Source: Tubiluchus corallicola
Lineage: Eukaryota > Priapulida > Priapulimorpha > Priapulimorphida > Tubiluchidae
DNA: 62,000 nt
Direction: 5' to 3'
NCBI GenBank assembly: GCA_030141605.1
Contig: JAQGDQ010000009.1
Span: 155,001-217,000 of the forward strand
This document shows positions 1 through 12,800 of the stretch, piece after piece (positions within the stretch are counted from its first letter, which is position 1; each line of letters starts with the position of its first letter). Position numbers and translations under genes: made by a program. The notes beneath the pieces were generated by a model. It made no database searches. It was not told where the DNA came from and saw only the letters and a list, made by a program, of their open reading frames with translations.

Positions 1-749
1 TTAAATTATATCTCTAATTCTCTAGGTAAATTTATATGTACAATAGTTACGACTAGCATTATATTCTGTAATAGATATACATTTTCAATTTTCGAAAATT
101 TACAACAATTAGTCAAATATATATTATATTTATATATAGTTGCTTCTTTATTTATCACATATATTACAATAATACTAGAAATGAAAGTTAATTTAATTAT
201 ATAATACATGTATAACGCAATAATTTAGCACATTAAACTTAACTCATTGCAACTTCTGAATTTTGACTTTTGCAAATTACGAACACGCGCTTGCTACTCC
301 CAAAAAACTTTGCAACACTTTATGCTTCGTCACAATAAACAAACTTTGTCAGTACAGTTTACAAACATAAATAATAGCACAACAGCCTATCACTAGTATT
401 ATAATCATTGGAACGCTACTTTTGGTAAATTGTAGCTCAGATCATTATTAGTTATACCGTGAATAGCTATTTCCATTGCTGACAAGCAATAAACTTCAAA
501 ATTCCTATTGCACCTACCCTGTTTCGTCTTTTCATTAAGATTTCTAACCTTAATTTACCTACAAAATCACAAAATTGATTTCATCTCATACAACGTTTTA
601 TAGACTAGGCGTCTATCTTTACTAATTTACAGTCAGTCATAACAGTTGTAACACCACGCAGTAAAATCAACCAGTCTTTCTGGTACAGTCGCGCTACCTA
701 TGACTAGTGGTCAATTCTCAATTCATCGTTTGAATCCTTCTAAACTTCT
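1..749 (-). other. 3' flank / probable 3' UTR of NELL
   Basis: AT-rich sequence downstream of the NELL stop. The reverse complement of 147-152 is AATAAA, a possible polyadenylation signal about 600 nt past the stop; nothing else supports a transcript end. I see no other gene here. Confidence 0.4.
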
Positions 750-812
750 TCAGGTCAGAGCTTGCAATTCCATTTCACATATAACATCTTTCTTGCAACA
801 TTGGTATCCAGC
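750..812 (-). CDS. NELL: NELL exon 19: C-terminus and stop codon
   Basis: Residues 806-825, [20 protein letters not shown] then TGA at 752-750. The Cys-Cys ... Cys pattern matches the 'VCCSVDFEC' ending of NELL. Acceptor TTCACGTAG. Too short for standard frame scans. Confidence 0.9.
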   Translation of the reverse strand, partial: AGYQCCKKDVICEMELQALT

Positions 813-3800
813 CTACGTGAAGAAAGAATATTTAGAACATTTAAACAGCATGATGCATAATTATAATATTTTCCCGAAAACTGCCACACTTGTGCCTAGT
901 AGTAATAAAGAACTTCAGTCTATGTGTCAGCCAGTGTGTCCACGAACTGCTAATTCCTGCTAACATTATTAAAAAACATAAAACGTACCCTGCATTGACA
1001 TTCCATACAAGGATCTGTTTCTGAAAACCAGGTGGAGCCACCGTTATGTAACCTGTCATTGTGTATGCAAACTCTTGATATCATCGTCAAATAATCGTAG
1101 GACAATTCACACGGATCAACATCACCATAAGATTCTACACACTGTGGACAACACTGGTCAGGCGACTGAATAGTGTCCGTACAGGTCAGAGCTGGACACA
1201 ACAATGGCCAACAATCCATTTCGCCAAACTGAAAAAACAATTGAAGATCAAGCCAATGACAGACCTATCTATTATGAGTTATAATTTTTTGACTTGCATA
1301 TCGCCTTTAAGTAAAACCCTACTTGCTTTGCCAGCTGCAGTTTTCAAAATGAGAATGCTGATACTCCAACATTAATTGCATCTCAGTTTATCAAAAGATC
1401 CCCAATAGTTTCGTCGCATTAAAGGAAAGGGCAAGTCATTTAGCATGTCAGGTTTATTTTACTATTATCATATAAACTTAGGAAATATAACAAGGAAATT
1501 TGCAAAAAGTCTGTCTATAATGCATAAAGTTAATTTACACTACCCTTGCGTAGAAATTTTCAGGCATGGTGGCAGCCGCCATTTACTTGAAAATTATGAC
1601 GTCGTGGTTTTCCTAAAGCACGCACTTCTTAAACTAATTAAAAATTCTGCAGCCGACCTAATGTTCATGTAAAAATATCACAAACTTGTTATGCTTTTAA
1701 CGAAAATTGTCAGTGAGCTGTTTTTTCAGCCAACATACGACATCATTGGTGGAAGAATAGGCGTTCAAAATTGGAGTGTCCAATGATACAAATCATCATA
1801 GTTTTAAAGTAATCTTACTAATTACACGAGGCGCTTATCACACTTTTGTTACTAAATCCTTCTAATATTTTTCACGGACATTCGAATAAGCCTAACTTTG
1901 GGGAAGCTTGGTTTTTCCTTTAAATACAGCAGGCAACAAATTCTGCAACTCATATTATAACGTACAACCACCGAGAAGTTTTGTCCAACTATCACGAACG
2001 TAGAACGTATGAACTTACCAGACATTCACATTCGAAACATTTATAAATCCACCGATCACCATGGTTAAAGCTCTGCCCGGATTCTTGGTGGATGCAGACA
2101 TCATCTCTGGTACAATGTGGACAGCACAGTGGATCCATGTCAGCTTCGTTACAGTTACATTGCAGGGGTGTACAGACAGCGTGTCCTTCCTGTTTAAATG
2201 AAACATTATTTTGTGCAAACCTAATACGGTGTAAAGCATTGTCATGGTCAAGATTTCCAACAATTACATAATCTTGCAGCATATATCAAACCCAGACAAA
2301 CTGTATACTAATTTAGAAATTGAAAACACAACAAGAAAAAGTCAGTTAGCACAAATGTCTGCGATTTAAAGACACACAAAAAGACGAAACAAAACAAAGA
2401 ACACACATATACGAAAGCGTAAACACTGCACTTTTAATTGATTTTATATCACAAAATTCCGATAAACTACTTGTAGTGGACTAAGAAACGTACGATTTAC
2501 AACTATTTGCAGCGTGTTACGGTTGAGAAAATTTTGTAAAACTGTTGTGATTTTTTAACCTTTTCAGTGTCTTTACTCATTCTGTCACATATCTACTCAG
2601 CTTAGTTACACCTAGTTGTTGCTTCGACTCAACTTTCATTTCGGGTTTTTGAAAGTGTTCTTTTCTCAGTTGGCTAGATGCCTCTTGAGACGCAGAGACG
2701 TTTTCTGTGTTTTAAACACTATTTTCAGTTCATTCAACTCAAGTGGTTAATGCCTAGTTACAGAGCTGGAATTAACTCACCCAGTATGACGCAAAAAACT
2801 CTTTCCTAAATCAGTTGGCTTGAATGTGTCAAATTGTAAGGCTTACAATTATTTAAATTATAACAATATTTTTAAGTTTCAGCTTAACAGTTATATAACA
2901 TGTACGTACCAAACAAATGCAATCTTTGCAGCCTCCTATTTCTACATGCCGCCAACTTTCTTCATTGCTGTGATATTTACTGTTTACTTTGCAACCTGTT
3001 AAAACACACGAAAATGATGTTTTTGTTTATTAACTCAATAAAAAGTAGTAATTAGCTAAAAAATTTAATCAGTGTGTTTCGTAAACGATGTATTTACTAA
3101 AATTAACGTAAGGTCAACACTTTGTTTGTATTGTTCTACTTAAGATCTTTGAATTCATGTTTTTGTTGCTACCGCTTACGGGCTGCAGCGGATAGGCAGG
3201 AGAGGTGAACAGGTTTGAAATTCCTGTGCAGCAAAACATGCAAGAATCGATTGCATCAGCTGCAAAATGTTTAACTTCTTGCAAAAAACAACTTGCTCAA
3301 ACGGATTTCGAACTCAGGGCCTCGAGCAGGTTAATACAATTGCCGAAAAAAGCATATATTACGAGAGCAAAAAAATTCCTAAATTGTTATACAAATTTGT
3401 AAAAATAAATCTAATATATTTTTCGGTTTTATAAAAAAAGCCGATAGTATACAAATTGTGATATAAAAGTGAAAAATAAAAACAAAAAGTTATAATTGCA
3501 GCGGATGAAAACATTAATGCTCAATGCATGACCTTTAGCAGAAAGGTCAAAAGAGTTAACCACCTGAAATGTGTGAAGCATAATCCTGGAACATAGCAGG
3601 CCAGTCCCTTGCAACCAAGACTTGTTTAAATTCAAGATATACCAAATAATTGCAATTCCATGAAAGTCTGTAATTGCTTAATGGTAAAATTGAAATCAGA
3701 TCTTTAGAAATTTAGAAATTGTGTAAAATTGTTTACCAAAGTTACAATTTCTTTCATTTCGGCAGACACATTGGTAGCTACCATTGGTGTTTACACATTC

Positions 3801-6800
3801 CGTGGTGTCATGACAGGTATCTGAACCTTCTACACATTCATTCACGTCTGGTAATGAGAAAGCAATAATAAGAATGTTATTACAGTACAACAACGTTTCA
3901 CAAGTTGACAAGCAATTAAGGTATCATTAAAAAACCAGAAAGAAAATTTAAAAAATTTGTCATATTTTGAAGCATTTTGCCCGTGTCTTGCTCTCTGGTG
4001 TTATCAGATACCGATAGAAACAACTTACTGCATACAGAGCTACATAATGTCATTTTTCTTTTGTTTTTCAATTTTTTGCTTCAATTCGATATTTTAGGCA
4101 GTTTACCCTGTGTTTGTAATGTACAATGACTTATCGTTCAGAGAAGTACACGTTTTAAAATTAAATCGTCACATTAAAATTTTTGACGCAAGGTCCTAAC
4201 TTACTATTAAACGACTCAAGTGTTAGAATATGACACATTTGATTTGCACTTCAAATTATTTAATGTTCTATCCAAAGGGACAAAAATCGCAAAAATCATG
4301 TCGAACTGTGATAGGCGGAAGTAATCGTGATTTACGACAACAATCAGGATGTACTTTTTTGCAGGATGCATAATTTTCCTAGATTTTAGTTAAATTGAAA
4401 GTGCGGAAATTGGACCATATCATCGATACAGCAGCAACTAAAAGACCATAGAACAATAAAAAATAAGTGGCGATAACATCTGAAAAAATTCTAACAAATT
4501 AAGCTAATTAATTTTTATATTAGATTGTATTTTACCAGCGTACCTTCACAGAGAGCTCCATATTCGTTATTCACCCATTTGCTTGAAAAGCCTGGCTTAC
4601 ACTTGCACTGGTACCATCCGGGTGTGTTCACACAGTACGACGTGTTTCGACAAACGTTCAGCGGAGTATTGCACTCATCAACGTCTGCATGAGCAAAATA
4701 AATTATTATTAATTACGCAAATATTAATTACTGCTATAAACATGACTATCAAGGATTTTCCCTACGTTATGGTCATTTTGAGACCTTCGTCATTCGTGCG
4801 GGTGACTTACAATCCTTTCCGCTTGCATGTTTTCCACTTAGGAATGATGACACACGGTCAACTGTTGCAGATAACTAACTAACTTAATACCCCCTAGCAA
4901 TAGGGACAATGATATTGCATATATTCATCTATTGCAGACAACCACCTATCTTAAATTCCTTGGCAATTTAAAATTACCACACCGTTTTTGTTCTACTGTA
5001 TTCTTAAAGGAAAACAGTATGATTTTTCACATTCTACCAGATTTTGAATAATGGCAAAGCATTTCTGATAATTAAATGATACGTTGCAAATTTAAGTAAT
5101 GGCCGGCGAGCCCAACTAGTGATGACATCACAACTGAATACGATTTCCAACACCACAAACATTCCACGAGCACGTGTTAGCGAAAACGAAAATTGAAGTG
5201 CAGTGTACTGCACAACGTTCAGTGTGATATATAAGACTCAGCAAATTCTAAGTTTAAAAACTGAAGATTTCCGGCTGTGCTCACGCATGACCTTTCAAAA
5301 GTATGCACTACATCACTAAGTGGTACAGCACCTGTTTTTGTGCAACGCGTTTTCGAAATGTAGGCGCTAGTACCTGCCCAACTAGCGAGTGTAAAAGCGA
5401 AGAACTTGCTGCGAACGCGGAATAACGTTTCTGTGGTAATAATTATTTCACATAAGTCATTCTTGCAAAAATAGTATTTTCCCCTTGAATATCTTACAAG
5501 GTAGCTAGCGTTCTTAACTTATTTTGACTACAAATGATTTATTTCACATTTTTATATTTTGATCAACATACCGTCTTCACAATAACGACCTTCCCACCCT
5601 TCGGTGCACAAGCATTCATCAGGCGCAATACAGTGACCACCGTTCATGCATGGTCGATTGCAAATCGCTGAAATTGTACAAAAAGCTGATACAAAATAAC
5701 ACTTTCTATTACAGAGAATGCACAAATTACTACAAAAATTATTGAAGTCTGTTCTGAATGCAAAAAATATTGAACTTTCAGTAACTTCAGTGAAAGTGAA
5801 CCCCCTGGACTAAAAAAGAACTTAGAATTAGATTACAAAGAATCTATCTTAAGTCTGGAGTTAGTTCATGCTATTCACTAAAATAAAATACAGATTTAAC
5901 GCTTGTTTGTATCTAGAATCAGTAATCAGCGTCAGGTTTAAATCATAACTTAGATTGGATTGGTCATTCTGATAGAACCAAATTCAGTACGAGTTCATTA
6001 ACCATTCCAAATAATAAATTAAAATCCACATTAGTTGCCGAATCAAAGCAGTATTCAACTCCGCGAGTCTAACTCCAGTATAGCTTGGGTTCATATTAAA
6101 GGAAAGGCCAAGCCTTCTGTAAAGTTAAACTTTGTTCGCGAAAATGTTAGAAGGATCTAGTACTAAAAGTGCCATAAGCGCCTGGTGTAATTATTAAAAT
6201 CACTTTAAAGTCGCAATCATTTCATGCTTTTGCTGCTCCCATTTTGAACGCCCATTACTCCACCAATGACGTGGTTACTCGATTAAAGAAAAAGTAGCGC
6301 ACTATGAATTTCCATCAAAAGTATAATTAGTTTTTAAAAAAATTTAGATAGCTAAGTTTTGATATTTCTGCAAGAACATTATTTACGCTGCAGAAGTTTG
6401 AACTCAATTAAGCAGCGCGCGCTTACGAAAAAACCACGAAGTTACTTGCAGAAAGTCACGAAGTCCACCAGTTACGTCATAATTTTCGAATGAATGACGG
6501 CTACTATCAAGCCTGAAAATTTTCATAGAGCGGTAGTATAGATTAATTTTTATGCTTTATAGACATTTTTTGAGAATTTCTTTATATTTTTCTAAGAATA
6601 AGTGTGTCAGTAATTTAAACCCAATATGGTAAGTGACTTGTCCCTTCCTTTAGGATTCAGCTTGGGTTTAATTTTGATTCATTCTTCAAGCTAGACACCA
6701 ACAAAATTTCAAGAAAAAAAATGTGAAAATTTTAGTTGATGAACGTTGATGAACGTTGATGAACGTTAATGAACGTTGATGAACGTACGTTCACATGTGA

Positions 6801-9800
6801 TTCCGTCACCGCTGTAACCAGGTTTACACTGACAATCGTAACCTCCTCTTGAGTTCATACAGACGGCGTTCATGTCGCACGAATGTGAGCCATCTACGCA
6901 CTCGTTTCTATCTGCCAATCAAAAGACAAACTGAAATGGGGCCTAACAAGGCAAGAATCTGCTAATTACTAATCAAATTTAAAATTATAAACTGCACTGC
7001 AAGATCTGTGGAGTTTTTCACACACTGTGCGATTTTTGTATTGCAACACTTTGTGGATGGAGCTTTTCTATATATATTGCGTACTTTTGTGTCCCTTGCA
7101 ACATCAACAGCGTAATGGATTCCTATGCAGGTGTATGACGCTTTGCATTATCAGCTTTTTATGTTTTGAATCGTTTTCCAACTGTGAGCAGAGCTTAATA
7201 CAATACATTACTGTATTACAACTCATCAATCTTTTCTAGTTTTATGTACTGTAGCACAATTCTGAAGCGGGCTAAGTATCTTTTACACTTTACAGTATGT
7301 AGCTTTTCTTGTCATACTGTCTAATGATTCTAATCTGTAGGAAGAGCTTATTACTTACATGTATTTTTAAGTTGCAAAATCAGTAGGTTGTAAAGAAACC
7401 TATCACGGATAAATGGATGGAACTTTTTGCCTTTGCGTTTTCTATATTGTAAAATTTGTTTGCAATGGCCAGCCCATTGTCTTTAATGTGTATGTACATC
7501 ATTACATCATTCTGATCATATCTAGCCTTTTGCAAAGCTATTCTTTTGACATGTAAATTTTTGCAAGTAAACTACAATCAGATGTCACAACACTGATTTG
7601 ATGTTGGAGATGCGATTTAGAACACTTTATGCACGAATAATATTCCAGAAATGATATGCTAATGTTTTGATACTTTGTTCAAACTAGCCAGTTTTCTCAC
7701 CAAGATAACTCACAAGCGTGTTCAGACTAGAGCCCATAAGTTGCTACGAGTTACTTTCCGCCAATAAGCGTGAGCTGACATTCACTTCTTTATGTGTCAA
7801 GAGTAACTCGCCGAGGCGTTCACACTAGACAGTAAATAACTCACAGTAACTGTCGGAGAAATTGAAATTTCTTGCCAACAGTAATTCGCAAAGCAGTTCA
7901 TACTAGCGAGTTTACAGCCAGAGAGAAAACTCGCAAAAGAAAGCTTGCTAGTCTGAATGTGTCGTTGGGGGTGAAATTATTTAAATGGAGAAAAGAAAAT
8001 GTTGCTCTACAATCTTCGACTTACCTTCACACGTGTATTCATCAATTCTAATGTGTCCTTGCACGCATTCACATCTATAGCTGCCAACAGTGTTCACACA
8101 TATAGTATTCTGTCCGCATTGCTGCATTCCAGCATCAAGCTCGCACTCATTTACGTCTAAAAACACAAAAAAAGTTTTTAATATCTTTAAAAGTTTTCAA
8201 AAGTCGCCAAAAAAGTTTTTAAATCTTTTAGCGTCACGATTTGTGAACATTGAACAACTTCCTCACAGTAATGTGACATCTTCTGAACTTACTCTAATGG
8301 TCACCGTGAGGTCACTCTGAGTCATTCGACGCCACGTTAAAAATGGGATTGATTTTTAGTTTACCAAACTCATCTTTTTTGTTTTTTACTTTATGGTAAA
8401 ATACATAGTACCATAGCCAAAGAAACTTATTGAAACCCTTTTAAAACTAAGGATTAACAGCCTGAAACTTTACCGTTGCACTGTTTGCCGTCGCCACTGA
8501 AGCCGTATTTGCAGGCACAATACCGGTATGGCGGCGTCGGCAAGTTCTGACATGTTGCGTTCACGTGACAATCATTCTTCAAGGCGCACAAATCCGTCCC
8601 TATGCAGAAATTACAACATTCTCCTGGTACAGAAATGTGTTCGCTTTTTGGGCATCTTAGAGGAGGACAGAAGTTTGCCGGATTCTTTTGGTCACAGTTT
8701 ATTAGTCCATCCTAAAAAGTTTTAATTGAAGTAAAATATGCTGGTTTTCCCTACTGCTGAGTTAACCCAGCAAAGGCTTTAAACATCCACACCATATCCA
8801 GCTGTTGTAATAGCAACACTGAATTAAACTAAACTGGATAGAAAGGTTAAATCAATACTTTCAGGGTTTACCAGAATCGTGACAGTCAGGTATGAGCACT
8901 ATACAGTTCAAGTAGATTATTTACCTTCAAGCTGCAACAGCATTTCTGTTGCATAATTTGGGTGTGTACGTCTAGTAACGTCACCGTAGAAACTGAATAA
9001 AAATGCTGCCGTTGTCATAACCATAATTAAGATTAAAATTTAAGGAATTGCGGCTTAAATCTCAATGATGGTTCACATTTTGCAACGAAAACCTTTTACT
9101 CGGTTGATGCGGTTTATATCGAATTTACAATAAACAACTATAGATGGCACCACAACAATGTATGTCACATGGATAATAATATATTACGCGTGTTAAGTTG
9201 TTAACCCTATATTATTTGTTTTTTATTGCTATATTATTTGCAACAACATTTCTGTTGCATAATTTGGGTGTCTAGCAACCGCACCATAGAAACTGGATAA
9301 AAATGGTGCCGTTGTCATAACCATAATTTAAATTTAAACCTGTGGAACTGGGGCTTAGACCGGTTTACTCTTAATGATGGTTCGTATTTCGCAACGAAAT
9401 CTCTTACTCGGTCGAAGAGGTTTTTGTCGAATTTACAATAAATAACTATAGATAGCAATACATATATGTATGTTACATTGATAATAAAATACTGCGTTTG
9501 TTAACTCTATATTATTTGTTAATTGCTGTGCACACAGTTTGAGTGCCATCTATTGGGAAATACGCTAACTATAGAAACCACTAAATTGGAAGAATACTTT
9601 GTTGATAATTATGTCTTACATTGATTATAGTATTATACTTACATTGCACGAGCATAGTACGCATGCGCGTGGACTATATTTCTCTCCATGGCTCAGCAGC
9701 AGTCCTCCAAATCTGCACGATTCTGTAACAGCTTCAAGATTAACACAGTTCCATAACATACTATAACTTAGCAAAGCTAAATCAAGCAAAACTAAAAAAT

Positions 9801-12800
9801 TGCAGAGGTTTAAAAAGTTTTTGCGGCGTTGCTAAAGTGTCTGTGATTTTCCTTTGGCATAAACTTGTCAAAGAATAAATTATTTCTCTAATAAGCAGAG
9901 TGAATTTTACATACAGAAGCGTACGGCGATTCTGCGGCCAAACTTATTAGTTATGTATGTAGGTCAAACTTATTAGTTATGTATGTAGGTCAAACTTATT
10001 AGTTATGTATGTAGGTCAAACTTATTAGTTATGTATGTAGGTCAAACTTATTAGTTATGTATGTAGGTCAAACTTATTAGTTATGTATGTAGGTCAAACT
10101 TATTAGTTATGTATGTAGGTCAAACATATATCTTTTACTTATGTATTTACGTGTTATGTATTTGTACTAAAGTTCGTAATCACTTACACTATAGCTGCAG
10201 TGATTTAATAGATAAATTTGTCAAAATCAAAAACTACAACTGTCAAACTACGGCAAACCTCTGGAGAAACCATACTTACTTGGACATTCAGGACAACATT
10301 TTCCAGCAGGTGTAGTAGGATTGAGACAGCTGACATCTGGGCACACTTCTGACTGACATTTCACTGTGCCATTCTGTTACAAAAAATATGGTACATAGAG
10401 CTCTGGATTTCAGTGTTTTAAATTGAAGGACAAGAGAGCCCTTTACTCACGTAAAGCTAAAAAATGCTTCTTCAAATTTTGTTTTACTGTACTTACATGC
10501 TGCCTTATTGCGCTTGTATTAGCAACAACGTTGCATAAAACTTGTAAACTTAAACTCCCGCGATGACTGTTAGGCGTTGCCATTATAATAAAACATTGAA
10601 ACAAAAACCGAATAATAATAGGTAGGCTGTTTGAAACAAGTTTAAATAACATCGTGTAAAATTTGAAAAAATGATAGGAGCAATCGGTGAACCAATGACG
10701 TTTTTGGTGCACACGGAGATAGTGAAACAATGGCACTTTATCTGTCGGCGCTAGCATTTTAAATGATCAAGTGATTCTTTTTCACTTACATATGTATTTC
10801 AAACAGGTAAGCGTAACCTTAAGTAGTATAATTTTGCATTGAATTTTGTATAAGACATACTTTAAAATGATATTTTATTTTATTTTAAAAGCACTAGATG
10901 ATTAAAGCAACCTTAGTAGACTAACTAAGTAGATTTCATGATCCCAACTGAATTTCTGCAACTCAACAGAGCTCCCGTAGGCTCGGTGATAAAAAATCCC
11001 AATAGACGGCACTCAACGTATGCTATAAATCACTATCACAACTTCATAAATTTATTTATTGTGGTGCCACCTATTACTAACTTATGAAAATTACAACATA
11101 ACTAAAGACATCTAATAACAATGCAAATTTTAAGGCGGCGTTACCTGACATGAGCATGATTGACATATACCAGGTTGCCATATTTCCCCGTTCCTTTTGG
11201 CAGAACCTTTCCAAACACAACTTTTGCTGCATTCACAACCAGATAGGGCTTGTATACGTTCATCTAATGTTTCTATCTGCAATAATTATAGACGCAATTC
11301 ATTTATAAAGGGTAAGTAGTAAAAACGTAATATAATTAAATTTTTACATATCAACTGCTTTGTAGAGAAATACTTGTCTAGTCTCTTGTCTGGGTTTTTA
11401 ATTTTGTTATGACTGTTCGACGAGTGTTCGTAATTATCACTTGGATAAGTGGATTTTTGAAAAGTGAATTGTCTAGTTCCAATTAAATTAGTAAAAGGGG
11501 TTATTAAAGAAATTGTATTGTATCTTTTTTAAATTACTGTAAACTATCTTTTGGTGTTTTAATTAAAACTTTTCTAAGAAATTTAGAAGTTTCGAACAGT
11601 TTCCAAAAAAACTGCAATACGATACGCTATGATACAATACTATGCAGTACAATGCACTACAAAACGATACAATACAATACAATACAGTGTAGTGCAGTGC
11701 AGTGCAGTGCAATGCAATGCAATGCAATGCAATGCAATGCAATGCAATGCAATGCAATGCAATGCAATGCAATGCAATGCAATAATACAATACAATACAA
11801 TACAATACAATACAATACAATACAATACAAAACAATACAATACAATACAATACAATACAATACAATACAATACAATACAATACAATACAATACAATACAA
11901 TACAATACAATACAATACAATACAATACAATACAATACAATACAATACAATACAATACAATACAAAACAAAAACAATGCAGCACAACGCAATGCAATGCA
12001 ACGCAACACAATAACATACAATGTCTACAATGTAATGTAATGGAATGGAATGCAGTGCAGTGCAATGCAATGCAATGCTATACAATACAACACGACATAC
12101 AACTCAAGTCACAAGTTGTAGCACAAACCCACATCTCAGGGATGAACACTACACGAGTCCACTTGACATCATAATACAGCGCAATGCCCACATAGCTTCC
12201 TGTCAGTTGAAGAAACATTAATAATTTCTACAGAACGAGATTTCTTTTTTTAACAAAATTAAAACATGGTGGCGCCTTTTTAAATCAATTCGTTTATAAA
12301 GTACAAAATTAACATGCAGAAACAGGTTTAGTCATTTCAATGAATCAGGTGTGTAAACGCAGTTTTTGATATTTCTCAGAGTCCTCCTTAAAGATGAGTC
12401 AGGCTTGATGAAGTCTTCTGATTCATCACATGACACTAACCTTCTGCGTGAGGGCTTCAACTAGTTTCTCCAGTGAAGCCACTCTGTCTTGCATCAAGTT
12501 GAACTCGCCACAAGTTGGACAGCCTGTTAAAGCATAAGATTAACTTAACTTACACAAAGTTAAAAAATCGACTTGAAATTTTTGTATCGCCTATTTACTG
12601 CCTTACTGCATACAGAGCTTGCGTTAGCAACAACGCTGTATAAAACATGTAAATTTAAACTCCCGCGATGACCGTTAGACGCATTAATTTTAACGGTAAG
12701 TCTCTGAAACAAGTTTAGGTAACATTGCATAAAGTTTAAAAAAATAATCAGAGCATTCATATTACACATTTCCCTACTAAGCCAAAGTCTAAATTAATGT

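Noticed and set aside
700-963. Plus-strand 87-codon open frame
   Set aside because: Antisense shadow of NELL exon 19 and its flanks; no family resemblance.
1445-1672. Plus-strand 75-codon open frame
   Set aside because: It lies inside the TTAA MITE and is broken in the sister copy at 43952.
3180-3330. tRNA gene suggested by TTCGAAATCC on the minus strand
   Set aside because: No matching A-box or stem pairing could be traced around it.
10443-10757. Minus-strand 104-codon open frame as a gene
   Set aside because: It is part of dispersed repeat R1. Two of four copies are interrupted, and no known domain was recognised.
11563-12174. Long frames on both strands rich in QYNTI or IVLYC
   Set aside because: Same artefact from the (CAATA)n/(AATGC)n arrays.
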